This document shows positions 7,400 through 16,000 of a stretch of 64,000 nt of DNA, one piece after another. This DNA is from Sphingomonadales bacterium EhC05. GTDB taxonomy: Bacteria > Pseudomonadota > Alphaproteobacteria > Sphingomonadales > Sphingomonadaceae. The DNA lies in contig LXYP01000003.1 in the NCBI GenBank assembly GCA_001650955.1, positions 248,001-312,000 of the forward strand. The letters are read 5' to 3'. Below the pieces are notes generated by a model that made no database searches, was not told the DNA's origin, and was given only the letters and a program-made list of their open reading frames with translations. Made by a program: the position numbers and the translations under genes. How positions within the stretch are numbered: position 1 is the stretch's first letter; each line of letters begins with the position of its first letter.

Positions 7400-9793
7400 T
7401 CAGCTGGGACGCCTTCGGCTATGGAACAGTGGTAGCCAGACGGCAGGATCGCTTCCTGCCTCGGCAATGATTTCATCGACTTGCGCCGTAGTTTCTGCGC
7501 GGCCAGACAGGACGGCCAGCGCATCATCAAGCCCGCTCAGGTCAAGTTCGACCACCACGCTGTCATGGCCCTGCTTGACCAAAAACTTGTGGCTTTCAGG
7601 CGAGAGATCTTCGCGCACGAGTTTGAATTCGGCTTCTGACAGTGCGAACCCGTCGACATAATCGCCACGCGCACCAAATGGATTTGGCAGCATGATCTTA
7701 GTGGCGACTTGTTCGAGGATAGAGTGGCTTATGTCGCTTTTGAGCGCGTCGGCTGGTGACTGTGTGGCGAAGATCAGCAAGGCATTGCGTTTGCGATAGG
7801 TTTTAAGCCCGTCCTGCGCGAAGCGCCGGAAAGCTTCATCGCCCAATGCCTTCCAGAATTCGTCGATGCAGATGATCATCCGCTCGCCAGTTAATAGCTG
7901 GTCGATCCGGTGAAAGAGATACAGCATGACGGGTGTGCGGATATCGGCATTGTCCAGGAAGTCGGTCATATCAAAACCGATAAACCGCGCATCAAGCGTC
8001 ATGCTGTCATCGGGATTGTCGAACACCCAGCCTAGCGAGCCTTCCGACGTCCATTTTTCCAGTCTTGCGCCAACGCCGCTGGCATCTTTCATACCGAGCA
8101 TCGAGCGTAACGCGCTTAGAGACCGCTCGCTGACAGGAAGCTTCATTACAGCATTTATGCCGTCCTCAATTCTTCGTTCTTCCTCGACCGAGATGGGCTT
8201 GCCATCTGCGCGGACCAATTGGCGGATGAATACCGACAAGAAACTCTTGTCTGGTGCGCAGTCAGTCAGCGCTTTGAGCGGAGAGAAGCCGGTGGCGATG
8301 CCATTATGCAATGCGAGATAAGTGCCGCCGCTTGCTTGCACGAAGATTTGCGCGCCGCGGTCCTTGTCGATGAATATCTGCCGTGCGCCGGTTTTTTCGG
8401 CCTGTGCCATAAGGAAGTTGAGCAATACGGTTTTACCGCCGCCAGAGGGACCAATGATTAACGTGTGGCCCAAATCACCTTTGTGAAAATTAAAGAAATA
8501 GGGGCTGCGCGCGCTGGTCTTGAGAAGCGCTATGGCTTCGTCCCAATGATTTCCGTTCGCTTGTCCAGCCGGGAAAGTATGAAACGGCGAGAAAGCTGCG
8601 AAATTGAGCGATGTGATAGGCGCAGGCCTGGCGCGCCATGCGAAATTGCCGACAAGCTGCGACCAATAGGCGGCTTCAAGCGCAGCGCCCTCGCGCGCCG
8701 CCACCATGCCGGTATCGGCTAGGGCTGCGCGGGCCACAGACATATGATCGCGCAGGGCGCGCATGCTTGTCCCGTATACGGCAAGCGTGAAATGGTGATC
8801 GCCGAGAACAAAGCGGTTTGACATGAGATCGTCGCTCGCATCAATCAGCGCATCGGCCTGGCTGACTGCGCGGTCGCCTGAATTTTCCATCTGCGTCATG
8901 CGCAGCCGAAATTTCTCTGTGGCCGCCGCTCGCCCAAGAAATGTGAACGATTGTGTTAGCACGAACCCGAAATCGACCGACAGCAAGGCCTCAAACTGGC
9001 GCGGGGTAGTTTGCGCGGGGTATTCGCGGATTCCGAAAATGCCGCCAAAGACCGATGTATCGGCACCGCGAACCTCGATAGTTTCCGCGCCGAAAATTGT
9101 GCGCGCGCGGTAAAGCGCGCCGCCCAGATGCCCGCGCACCACGGGAACACGGACATGACGTCCAGTCATTACCATGTCCGCGACTTCCATCGTTTCGGAA
9201 AACATCAATCCGCGATGTTCATATATCCCGCAACGGCGCGGCTGACAGCGCGCCATGAGCTTTTCGAAATCGCGCGCTTTATCATCGAGCAGTTCGACTA
9301 GTGCCTCGTCTATCAGCGGACCTTTGTCCGCCTGCTTGGAAACCTTCCGCTTGAAGAGCTGGATGATCTTGTCGCTTCCCGTTGCAGAAGGGCGAATGAC
9401 AAGGCTGACAAAGAACCGGTTGATGAACATCCGCTCCTGGTTGATGCGGCCAAAATAGGCGCGGTCCAGATCGGCAGCGAAACCAGATTTGAATGCCCCA
9501 CCGGGATATTGATCCACGCGCATCCTGATCAAATGCGTCCAGACTGACAGGCGTTCGTCATGCAGGTTACGCAGCAATCCGTTTAATTTAGTATGCCAGT
9601 CGTTGAGATCACGCACATCCGATGTCTCGAAGGCGCGGCCCGTGAGTTCGAAAGTCAGCACGATGTCGCCAGAATCAAGCGCCACCATTTGATCGTCTAT
9701 ATGGCGAGCATAGGGCAGAAACTTTTCAGGTGTTGCCTCGCGCTGCGCTATCTTTAGCGGCACAGCATTGTTGGAGGTGAGCGATCTACCCAT
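7400..9793 (-). CDS. virB4: VirB4 T4SS ATPase
   Basis: Largest energising ATPase of the channel, needed for pilus biogenesis. About 797 residues, a normal VirB4/TrbE/CagE length. The N-terminal CagE-type domain is followed by Walker A GPSGGGKTVLLNF near residue 450 and Walker B-like MIICIDEFWKAL in the C-terminal half, with a later ATQSP motif. A TTG nine bases upstream is in frame; the ATG at 9793 is preferred. Either start overlaps the end of virB3. Confidence 0.95.
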   Translation of the reverse strand: MGRSLTSNNAVPLKIAQREATPEKFLPYARHIDDQMVALDSGDIVLTFELTGRAFETSDVRDLNDWHTKLNGLLRNLHDERLSVWTHLIRMRVDQYPGGAFKSGFAADLDRAYFGRINQERMFINRFFVSLVIRPSATGSDKIIQLFKRKVSKQADKGPLIDEALVELLDDKARDFEKLMARCQPRRCGIYEHRGLMFSETMEVADMVMTGRHVRVPVVRGHLGGALYRARTIFGAETIEVRGADTSVFGGIFGIREYPAQTTPRQFEALLSVDFGFVLTQSFTFLGRAAATEKFRLRMTQMENSGDRAVSQADALIDASDDLMSNRFVLGDHHFTLAVYGTSMRALRDHMSVARAALADTGMVAAREGAALEAAYWSQLVGNFAWRARPAPITSLNFAAFSPFHTFPAGQANGNHWDEAIALLKTSARSPYFFNFHKGDLGHTLIIGPSGGGKTVLLNFLMAQAEKTGARQIFIDKDRGAQIFVQASGGTYLALHNGIATGFSPLKALTDCAPDKSFLSVFIRQLVRADGKPISVEEERRIEDGINAVMKLPVSERSLSALRSMLGMKDASGVGARLEKWTSEGSLGWVFDNPDDSMTLDARFIGFDMTDFLDNADIRTPVMLYLFHRIDQLLTGERMIICIDEFWKALGDEAFRRFAQDGLKTYRKRNALLIFATQSPADALKSDISHSILEQVATKIMLPNPFGARGDYVDGFALSEAEFKLVREDLSPESHKFLVKQGHDSVVVELDLSGLDDALAVLSGRAETTAQVDEIIAEAGSDPAVWLPLFHSRRRPS

Positions 9794-10136
9794 GACGACC
9801 AAAGCCTTTCCGGCGCAGGCCCGTTAGAGGCAGTGGTGAGTAGCTGCTGCCGCCCCAGAAGCTGCGGTTTCGGTTGCCTGCTTTCGTCCGGCCCCAAAGG
9901 AACAGCAGGCGAAACGCATTGACATCGTGCCGCACGATCAGCCGTGAGATCGAATAGCCAAAAGCCGCGATCAATGCGGCATAGAGCGGGCTGTTGCTTT
10001 GTATCAGCACTGAGGCACTGGCGATAAGTAGCAATACTGCTGCCTCTATCGGGATTCCTGCCCAGAGGGCTGGGCGCGTTACTGCAAGGAACAGCGTGTT
10101 TTTTGTCAGAATTTCGGTTTCGCCGTTCATTACCAT
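9786..10136 (-). CDS. virB3: VirB3 T4SS inner-membrane protein
   Basis: Small membrane partner of VirB4. About 116 residues beginning MVMNGETEILTK, with two closely spaced hydrophobic segments (about 25-60) and the typical TRPALWAGIP and RHDVNAFRLLFLW stretches of VirB3/TrbD. An upstream in-frame extension lies inside virB2 and is rejected. The ATG at 10136 overlaps the virB2 stop as TGATG; a second ATG six bases on is also possible. Confidence 0.9.
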   Translation of the reverse strand: MVMNGETEILTKNTLFLAVTRPALWAGIPIEAAVLLLIASASVLIQSNSPLYAALIAAFGYSISRLIVRHDVNAFRLLFLWGRTKAGNRNRSFWGGSSYSPLPLTGLRRKGFGRHG

Positions 10137-10501
10137 CAACCCGCAATGAGACCGACGATGGAATCCGCAGAGAAGACTATGGCGATGCCAATAATGACCG
10201 TTACCAGCACAGCGGTCGAGGCGCGGCCTGTAAACCACAGTAAGCCGGTTACAATTACGGCGATGACCGCCAGTGTACGAAGAAGCGTTGATGATAAAAG
10301 CCCGCGCACGTTGCTAGCAAATCTCTCTAGGTTTTGTGCGTAGGCTGGCTCGGGGAGCGCGAGCGAAATGAACAACGCAGACAAGAGGGCTATGCTCCAG
10401 AACACAACACCCTGGCTCTTGTTTTGAAGCTGGTTAGATTTTACCGCACGAGATGTGCGCCGCACGTTAGTGCTGCGTACTAAATTTAGGATGGTGCTCA
10501 T
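10136..10501 (-). CDS. virB2: VirB2 major pilin
   Basis: Pilin precursor, 121 residues. A long leader ends near EPAYAQ, followed by the two hydrophobic helices of mature VirB2/TrbC pilin: LLRTLAVIAVIVTGLLWFTG, then a Gly-containing turn, then TAVLVTVIIGIAIVFSA. ATG overlaps the virB1 stop by four bases. Confidence 0.92.
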   Translation of the reverse strand: MSTILNLVRSTNVRRTSRAVKSNQLQNKSQGVVFWSIALLSALFISLALPEPAYAQNLERFASNVRGLLSSTLLRTLAVIAVIVTGLLWFTGRASTAVLVTVIIGIAIVFSADSIVGLIAG

Positions 10502-11163
10502 ATGCTGCCTCTTTCATTTTCTGCGAGAGCTTTGGTTTCACGTTCGTAAGCCGCCCGCTCAAAGAGATTCCAGCGCGGGGGCGGTGCAGGGCGAGATGGT
10601 GTCCGTTGCGCCGCATTTTCCGCGACAATTATTGTCCGCAGATCGCCGCTTGTTTCCGCGATTGGTTGCGATGCAGTGGAGGCGCGGGATACTTGCCTAT
10701 CGGCTATGCCAGCATTGCCGATGACCTTAGCGACATAGCCATTGCGAAATCCGCGCGATTGGCTGCCTGTGTTATACATTGAGAGGGCAATACGAAGCGC
10801 GCTTTGCGGGTCACGCCCCACTTTCACTGAATTATAGTTCTGAGTAAGAACGTGGCCCAGCGCTGCAATGTTGGTGCAAGGGTCGAACACCGTTTCCCAT
10901 GTGAGGCCAAGCCACCGCATGTTGCGGGAATTGATCTGGCCAAGGCCCAGATCGACTGAATAACCTGCTGCGACGTAGCGTTTGGCCGTAGCTGCTGCCG
11001 CTGCTGCACTCGACTGTCGGCGCGGTTGCCGTCCGCCGTTGACGTTGAGGGCGAAAACATGACCGCGGCTTTCGGTATGAACAATCGCGATAACCGTTTC
11101 CGGCGCTACCGACGGAGCACATTGAAGTGCCAATGAAACAATAGTTGCAGTAGAGTAGCCCAT
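10498..11163 (-). CDS. virB1: VirB1 lytic transglycosylase
   Basis: Peptidoglycan-cleaving enzyme that opens the wall for T4SS assembly. 221 residues; SLT/lysozyme-like fold with the catalytic Glu in IVHTESRG (residue 31), the DLGLGQIN motif near 90 and LSMYNTGS. No obvious cleavable signal is seen, although the N-terminus is mildly hydrophobic. It is the first gene of the virB operon; its promoter should lie in 11164-11500. Confidence 0.9.
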   Translation of the reverse strand: MGYSTATIVSLALQCAPSVAPETVIAIVHTESRGHVFALNVNGGRQPRRQSSAAAAAATAKRYVAAGYSVDLGLGQINSRNMRWLGLTWETVFDPCTNIAALGHVLTQNYNSVKVGRDPQSALRIALSMYNTGSQSRGFRNGYVAKVIGNAGIADRQVSRASTASQPIAETSGDLRTIIVAENAAQRTPSRPAPPPRWNLFERAAYERETKALAENERGSI

Positions 11164-11500
11164 TACCCTGCTCGCTTCAGAATTCTATCTGTTGCTCCTA
11201 ATCGCGGGGTGCATTTCATGGCGCTTCGCTCCTGTTTTACTTTTCTCCTTCGAATTATAGGTGGTCGTTTATTTGTTCAGCTATAGATTCAAGAAGGCGT
11301 TACAGCCGTTTCGACTTGCCAATCGAAACCCATAACGGGCTTTGACCTTTAATTTTGACCTTGCGGACTAGCTGCTTGTCGCTGGGTGTGTTCGCTGTAA
11401 GCCCGATTTCTAGCTCAAACTTAGGATAAATAAGGCAAAATCGAACATTTGCCTTCGTAATCTCAAGGCCTCGCCGGTGTCATCCAGCTAGAGGTGAAAT
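11164..11500. promoter_or_regulatory. divergent control region between virB operon and Lrp-type regulator
   Basis: No gene seen. It holds two direct copies of TTTGACCTT (11341-11349 and 11354-11362, 13-base period) and a perfect 7-base inverted repeat GTTTCGA / TCGAAAC (11308-11314 and 11323-11329). The regulator has an AGAGGTG ribosome site just before its ATG. These are the most likely operators for virB1 and the divergent regulator; which protein binds them is inference. Confidence 0.5.
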
Positions 11501-11962
11501 ATGAATCGAAGCCGCTATGTAACCCGGCCAATTGATGCAACTGATCGAGCTATAATTGCCGCATTGGTCGGCAATGGCCGAATGACAGTTCGGGAGCTCG
11601 CAGAGCAAATTGGAATGTCCAGTCCAAGTGTTACCGAGCGCATTCACAAGCTGGAAGATGCAGGCGCGATTAGCAGCTATACTATCAATGTAGATCCTAA
11701 GGTATTTGGACTGAGTGTCACTGCACATGTACGAGTGTGCGCTTTGCCGGGAGAGGCAAAGAGAGTGGCGCAGATGCTGATCGATACTCCTGAAATTGTT
11801 GAAGCGGATCATGTTACAGGTGAAGATTGCTTCGTAGCAAAAGCCGTCGTTCATGATGTACATGAATTGGAAACTGTTATGGACCGTTTCTTGCCATTTT
11901 CCTCGGTCGATACCGCAATCATTCAGTCATCGACAGTGACTAAGCGCCTTCCAAAATTATAA
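11501..11962 (+). CDS. Lrp/AsnC family transcriptional regulator
   Basis: 153 residues. N-terminal winged helix-turn-helix (DRAIIAALVGNGRMTVRELA then MSSPSVTERIHKLEDAGAI, about residues 15-60) and a C-terminal RAM ligand/oligomer domain (about 68-145), the standard Lrp/AsnC layout. It is divergent from the virB operon across 337 bases, so it may regulate transfer or itself, but no target is proven. No amino-acid metabolism genes are adjacent. Confidence 0.9.
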   Translation: MNRSRYVTRPIDATDRAIIAALVGNGRMTVRELAEQIGMSSPSVTERIHKLEDAGAISSYTINVDPKVFGLSVTAHVRVCALPGEAKRVAQMLIDTPEIVEADHVTGEDCFVAKAVVHDVHELETVMDRFLPFSSVDTAIIQSSTVTKRLPKL

Positions 11963-12006
11963 GTTATTTGTCTTCAGTGGCGTGAATGAACCCCACACTC
12001 AACTGC

Positions 12007-12405
12007 TCAGGACAATGGCCTTGGTGCCAATGTCTCAATTATCTTACAGTCTCCCACCTTGCCATGTTGGCAAGCGCTGATTACGCGGTCTAACTCTGAG
12101 CGAAGTGTGGTCAGGTCGTCGATTTTCTGGTCAATTTTAGCAAGATGCCGGCTCGCAATATCATCAACGGCTTCACAGGATTGCTCCCTATCGTCTGACA
12201 GGGTGAGCAATTCCGACAGAGCTTTTAATGTGAACCCGAGATCACGGGCACGGCGAATAAATGATAGTCTCGCCAGATGCTCGCTTCCATAGTCGCGATA
12301 GTTGGCAGTGGTCCTCGCCGCTAACGGCAAGAGGCCAATTTTTTCATAATAGCGGACGGTTTCCACCTTCGTTCCCGTTGCTTTTGCCAATGCTCCAATT
12401 TTCAT
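12007..12405 (-). CDS. MerR-family metal-sensing regulator, CadR/PbrR type
   Basis: 132 residues. N-terminal MerR HTH (MKIGALAKATGTKVETVRYYE), dimerisation helix, and metal-site cysteines at 77, 112 and 120, the spacing of CadR/PbrR/ZntR-like sensors of divalent soft metals. Divergent from the CDF transporter across a 67-base region containing a classic MerR promoter, so it probably activates the transporter on Cd, Zn, Pb or Co. Which metal cannot be read from sequence. Confidence 0.9.
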   Translation of the reverse strand: MKIGALAKATGTKVETVRYYEKIGLLPLAARTTANYRDYGSEHLARLSFIRRARDLGFTLKALSELLTLSDDREQSCEAVDDIASRHLAKIDQKIDDLTTLRSELDRVISACQHGKVGDCKIIETLAPRPLS

Positions 12406-12408
12406 CGC

Positions 12409-12439
12409 TTGACCCTATAGTTACTACAGGGTGCATAAC
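12409..12439 (+). promoter_or_regulatory. MerR-type promoter/operator with stretched spacer
   Basis: TTGACC (12409-12414) and CATAAC (12434-12439) are separated by 19 bases, the over-long spacer that MerR proteins untwist. Inside it lies the dyad ACCCTATAG-TTA-CTACAGGGT (12412-12432, arms matching 8 of 9). It reads toward the CDF transporter gene. Confidence 0.82.
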
Positions 12440-12472
12440 TAGCTGCGAATCGAAATAAGTCTAGGAAAAACA

Positions 12473-13123
12473 ATGTCTGACAATTGCTGTGCCGACGCCA
12501 CCGGGACTGGAGGTGCGCTTAATGATAAGCGTTGGCGGCGTATCCTTTGGATTGCCCTTATCCTCAATACCGCGATGTTTTTCATCGAAATGGGTGCTGG
12601 CGTTCAAGCGGACTCGCGCGCGCTCCAAGCTGATGCGCTCGATTTTTTCGGTGACGCTGCCAACTATGCGATCAGCCTTGGCGTGGCCGGGATGGCGCTG
12701 GCTTGGCGATCGCGTGCGGCGATGTTCAAGGGAATAACAATATTGCTGTTTGGCTTATTCGTGTTGGGAGCGGCGTTGTCGGCTTTTTTTCACGGAACAT
12801 CGCCGGTAGCCGAGACGATGGGCATTGTCGGAGCACTGGCGCTACTGGTCAATGTTGGCGTCGCGTTGATGCTCTATCGCTACCGGACAGGGGACGCGAA
12901 TATGCGCTCTGTCTGGTTATGCTCGCGCAATGACGCCATCAGCAACGTCGCCGTTATCGCTGCCGCTTTGGGCGTGGCTGGTACAGGTAGTGCATGGCCT
13001 GACCTCGGTGTGGCTGCAATCATGGCAGGCTTGGCAATTACCAGCGGGATTCAGATAATTTGGCAAGCGCGCGATGAATTGAAATCATGCGCGGAACGAA
13101 GCGTTTCAGTGGGAGAAGCCTGA
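12473..13123 (+). CDS. cation diffusion facilitator-type metal efflux protein
   Basis: 216 residues, almost wholly membrane-embedded: six hydrophobic segments with the CDF metal site motif DALDFFGDAANY in helix 2 and a second acidic site SRNDAISN in helix 5. The C-terminal cytoplasmic domain of full-length CDF proteins is missing, as in several short sphingomonad CDF proteins. Cys-rich N-terminus (DNCCAD) may bind metal. Controlled by the adjacent MerR promoter and translationally coupled to the next gene (TGATG). Confidence 0.86.
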   Translation: MSDNCCADATGTGGALNDKRWRRILWIALILNTAMFFIEMGAGVQADSRALQADALDFFGDAANYAISLGVAGMALAWRSRAAMFKGITILLFGLFVLGAALSAFFHGTSPVAETMGIVGALALLVNVGVALMLYRYRTGDANMRSVWLCSRNDAISNVAVIAAALGVAGTGSAWPDLGVAAIMAGLAITSGIQIIWQARDELKSCAERSVSVGEA

Positions 13124-13686
13124 TGGTTGACGCTATTCCGCTTATTGTATTGGTCGTGACCTTCATTTCATCCTTGTGGCGCGGTCGTTCTGTTTCGCGT
13201 TCGAGCGGGGACAATGCTTGGGCATTTGGATCAGCTAAGGGCAGGCAGAGATTGGCCGGCGCTGCCTTCGCAATCAGCATCGTCATCCTGGCCTTTGCCG
13301 CCGCCGAAGCAGCGCTAAGGTCAGAAAGTTCCTATGGGCTGATTGGCGCGCTAGTCTCCATGGCTGGCGGAGCTATCGTTATTTTTGCTCAAGTCCATAT
13401 GGGCCGTGCATGGCGGGTAGGTGTCCGTGAAGGCGATGCGCCGCTTTTCATCCAGCATGGGCTTTTCCGCTTTAGCCGAAACCCTATATTTGTAGGAATG
13501 ATGCTCGTTGGGCTTGGTATTGCCGTGGTGGCAAATAGCTGGTGGACCTGGGCTGCGCTACTTTCATTTGTTCTTGCTTGCCGTGAGCAAGTAAGGACTG
13601 AAGAAGCACATCTAAGCGATAATTTTGGAAGAGCATATATCATTTTCAAGAATGATGTTCCGCGCTGGATTGGAATTCACAAATGA
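13123..13686 (+). CDS. isoprenylcysteine carboxylmethyltransferase-family membrane protein, copy 1
   Basis: 187 residues from the ATG that overlaps the CDF stop; a longer in-frame extension inside the CDF gene is rejected. Several membrane segments, then the ICMT/PEMT-type motif HGLFRFSRNPIFVGMMLVGLG and a C-terminal Glu-containing tail. The family uses S-adenosylmethionine, but bacteria generally lack prenylated proteins. The link here is to a metal-resistance operon; substrate unknown. Confidence 0.78.
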   Translation: MVDAIPLIVLVVTFISSLWRGRSVSRSSGDNAWAFGSAKGRQRLAGAAFAISIVILAFAAAEAALRSESSYGLIGALVSMAGGAIVIFAQVHMGRAWRVGVREGDAPLFIQHGLFRFSRNPIFVGMMLVGLGIAVVANSWWTWAALLSFVLACREQVRTEEAHLSDNFGRAYIIFKNDVPRWIGIHK

Positions 13687-14249
13687 TGGTCGAATCTTGG
13701 TCAACACTCCTCTTTTCTGTGTCGCTCGTCTCGGTATGCGTCATCCTGATCTTGTCGCTTGTCGCGACCTTGCGAAGCAATTTTCAGTTCTGGCCGCCTC
13801 CGGAGCGGAAAAGCTGGCAGCATCGAAGTTTTCTAATTTTGTTTAGGTGCTTCCTTTATCCGCTTATTGTTCTGTCAGTGCTGGAATTTGAGTTAGCCGG
13901 TTCAGCGGCGCGCTTTTTTACCATCACAATCGGTGTCATTCTACTTTTCGCCGGTTTTGGTCTGGCGATTCGAATTACCCTACAAATGGGTTGGCGCAAT
14001 GCGTTTGGCGAAAAGCGCGGGTTGGTAACAGACGGATATTTCTCCAAAAGCCGCAATCCGGTTTACGTTGCAACTTGGCTTGGACTGATCGGTTGGGCGG
14101 TGGTCGCCAATTCGGTTTGGGCTTCAATACTCCTTGGGTTTTGGGCTGCGCTATACCTGTTTGCGCCGCTTTTCGAGGAACCCTGGCTTGAACAAATGTA
14201 TGGTGATGAATTCCGTGAATATAGACTTCGCGTGCGCCGGTTTCTATGA
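13683..14249 (+). CDS. isoprenylcysteine carboxylmethyltransferase-family membrane protein, copy 2
   Basis: 188 residues, overlapping copy 1 by four bases. Membrane segments followed by GYFSKSRNPVYVATWLGLIGW and EEPWLEQMYGDEFREYRLRVRRF, the SAM-binding and C-terminal signature of the ICMT/NnrU-like methyltransferase fold. Divergent in sequence from copy 1 outside the motif. Part of a continuous CDF-ICMT-ICMT-czc transcription unit; function unproven. Confidence 0.78.
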   Translation: MMVESWSTLLFSVSLVSVCVILILSLVATLRSNFQFWPPPERKSWQHRSFLILFRCFLYPLIVLSVLEFELAGSAARFFTITIGVILLFAGFGLAIRITLQMGWRNAFGEKRGLVTDGYFSKSRNPVYVATWLGLIGWAVVANSVWASILLGFWAALYLFAPLFEEPWLEQMYGDEFREYRLRVRRFL

Positions 14250-14692
14250 AAATGACATATTCGATCTGTCCGCGCTCGCTATCATCCAATGGCTTCAGCA
14301 AAGACAAAGACCATTTTATATTGCCGTTCCACAATTTGATAGCTATTTGCTTATATATGCTCGGCAGACTTTCATCTCTGATGGTTATTTTTGCGTTGTT
14401 TTTCGGAACCGTCATTCTGCCGTCTGTAGCCCACGCCGCTGCCCCGGAACATAGTGAGGGTACGCTTGAACAACATGGGCATGATGAAAGCTCCCATTCA
14501 GACCAGCATGAAGATGAAGGCGATCAGCCATGCCATGCGGTTATGCATCATCACCATAATTTTGCTCTTGGAAGCGATTTTGATACTTTAAGAACGCAAT
14601 TGACCAATAAAGAAGGCAGGGCCCGCCCGAGTTCGTCCGTAGCCAAGCCCTCCTGGTCGCAGGCACCGCCAACTAAACCTCCATTTTCCTGA
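14246..14692 (+). CDS. His-rich exported protein ahead of czcC
   Basis: 148 residues from an ATG that overlaps the previous stop (ATGA). A hydrophobic segment (LMVIFALFFGTVILPSVAHA) looks like a signal peptide, so a shorter start at 14357 (111 residues) is also plausible. The mature part is rich in His, Asp and Glu (HGHDESSHSDQHEDE, then MHHHHNF) plus one Cys, suggesting periplasmic metal binding or buffering. No named family recognised. Confidence 0.65.
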   Translation: MKMTYSICPRSLSSNGFSKDKDHFILPFHNLIAICLYMLGRLSSLMVIFALFFGTVILPSVAHAAAPEHSEGTLEQHGHDESSHSDQHEDEGDQPCHAVMHHHHNFALGSDFDTLRTQLTNKEGRARPSSSVAKPSWSQAPPTKPPFS

Positions 14693-14761
14693 ACCTTCGA
14701 TTTTGCGGTGCGCAATAGCTGCGCCCAGCGGACTTGATTTTGGTTCAGGAGTTTTCTTATT

Positions 14762-16000
14762 ATGTATATGTCCTTGCGCGCAGCCTTATTGGCGGGCGCA
14801 TTTGCGGTCGCCGGAACGGCAGCCTTGGCCGAGCCTGTTTCTTTGGAGCAGGCGGTCGAGAAAGCAATAGAAGCCGCGCCGATCCTTAAAGCAAATGAAG
14901 CCGCCATTTCGGCTGCCGAGGCCGGTAAACGGCAGGCTGGCGCACGCCCAAACCCCGTCGTATCTGCCGAAGCCGAGAATTTTATCGGTACCGGACCGGT
15001 TGATATATTCCGGCAGGCTGAGGTGACGTTCACTTATAGTCAGCAGATCGAGCGCGGGGACAAGCGAACTGCACGGATTGGTCTGGGCGAGAGTGAAGTA
15101 GAACTCGCAAAAGCTCGGGCTCGTGCGGCACGGCTTGATATCGCGGCCAACGTGCAGCGTGCTTATATCGACGCACAGATCGCCGCAACGGTTGTTCGGA
15201 TTGCATCGGAACGGCTAGGCATTGAGCGCGAACTTCGGCGGGAGGCGTTGCGCCGTGTTCGCGGTTATAAAGATCCGCTATTTGTTGAAACCCGTTCGGC
15301 TGCGCGTGTTGCCGAGGCTGAACTTGGTCTTCGCGAAGCGGAGTTCCGCCTGCGAAACGCACAAAATGCACTTGCAGCTTATTGGGGTGGGGAAGGGCAA
15401 GCAGTTGAAGTCGCGACAGAGTTGAATCAACAGGGTTTGGCTACGGCAGGTCTAGCGGATGCAGACACTGCTGTTGCCGAGGCCGCAATTGATCGCTCCC
15501 GATCTTTGGTAATAGTCGAGCAAACACGTGCGACGCAGGATTACACAATCAGCGGCGGCCTGCGATATTTGCGCGATACTGACGACGTAGCTGCGGTTGC
15601 AGGTATCTCAATTCCAATTGGCCGTTTTGACAAGAATCAAGGTAATATCGAACGCGCACAAGCCGAGCGGAGGCAGACGGAATTTTTAGCGGAGGCCGAC
15701 CGTCTTGCAAGGCTACGACGTCTGGCTTCGCTGCGCGCTGATTCAGATGCAGCGCTCACGCGGGCGAACGGTATCATCACAGACGTTTATCCAAAGACCG
15801 TGAGGACGCTGGAGCAGGTGCGCGAGGGCTATAATCGGGGTGGTTTCCGGTTTTCAGATATCGAAGACGCCTCAAATGCCATTGTTGCCGCCCAAGAGAG
15901 CTGGCTCGACGCAATGAACCGCTACCGTGACCTTCAAACTGAAATTGACCGCCTGACCGGACGCTATGACGTTGCCGCTGCGGGGGAGTCTATACCATGA
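14762..16000 (+). CDS. czcC: CzcC-like outer-membrane efflux protein (TolC family)
   Basis: Outer-membrane duct of a tripartite RND heavy-metal pump. 412 residues; signal peptide ending near ALAEP, then the duplicated coiled-coil/barrel pattern of the OEP family (coils around 110-200 and 315-400). CAGGAG ribosome site before the ATG. Its stop overlaps czcB by four bases. Confidence 0.9.
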   Translation: MYMSLRAALLAGAFAVAGTAALAEPVSLEQAVEKAIEAAPILKANEAAISAAEAGKRQAGARPNPVVSAEAENFIGTGPVDIFRQAEVTFTYSQQIERGDKRTARIGLGESEVELAKARARAARLDIAANVQRAYIDAQIAATVVRIASERLGIERELRREALRRVRGYKDPLFVETRSAARVAEAELGLREAEFRLRNAQNALAAYWGGEGQAVEVATELNQQGLATAGLADADTAVAEAAIDRSRSLVIVEQTRATQDYTISGGLRYLRDTDDVAAVAGISIPIGRFDKNQGNIERAQAERRQTEFLAEADRLARLRRLASLRADSDAALTRANGIITDVYPKTVRTLEQVREGYNRGGFRFSDIEDASNAIVAAQESWLDAMNRYRDLQTEIDRLTGRYDVAAAGESIP

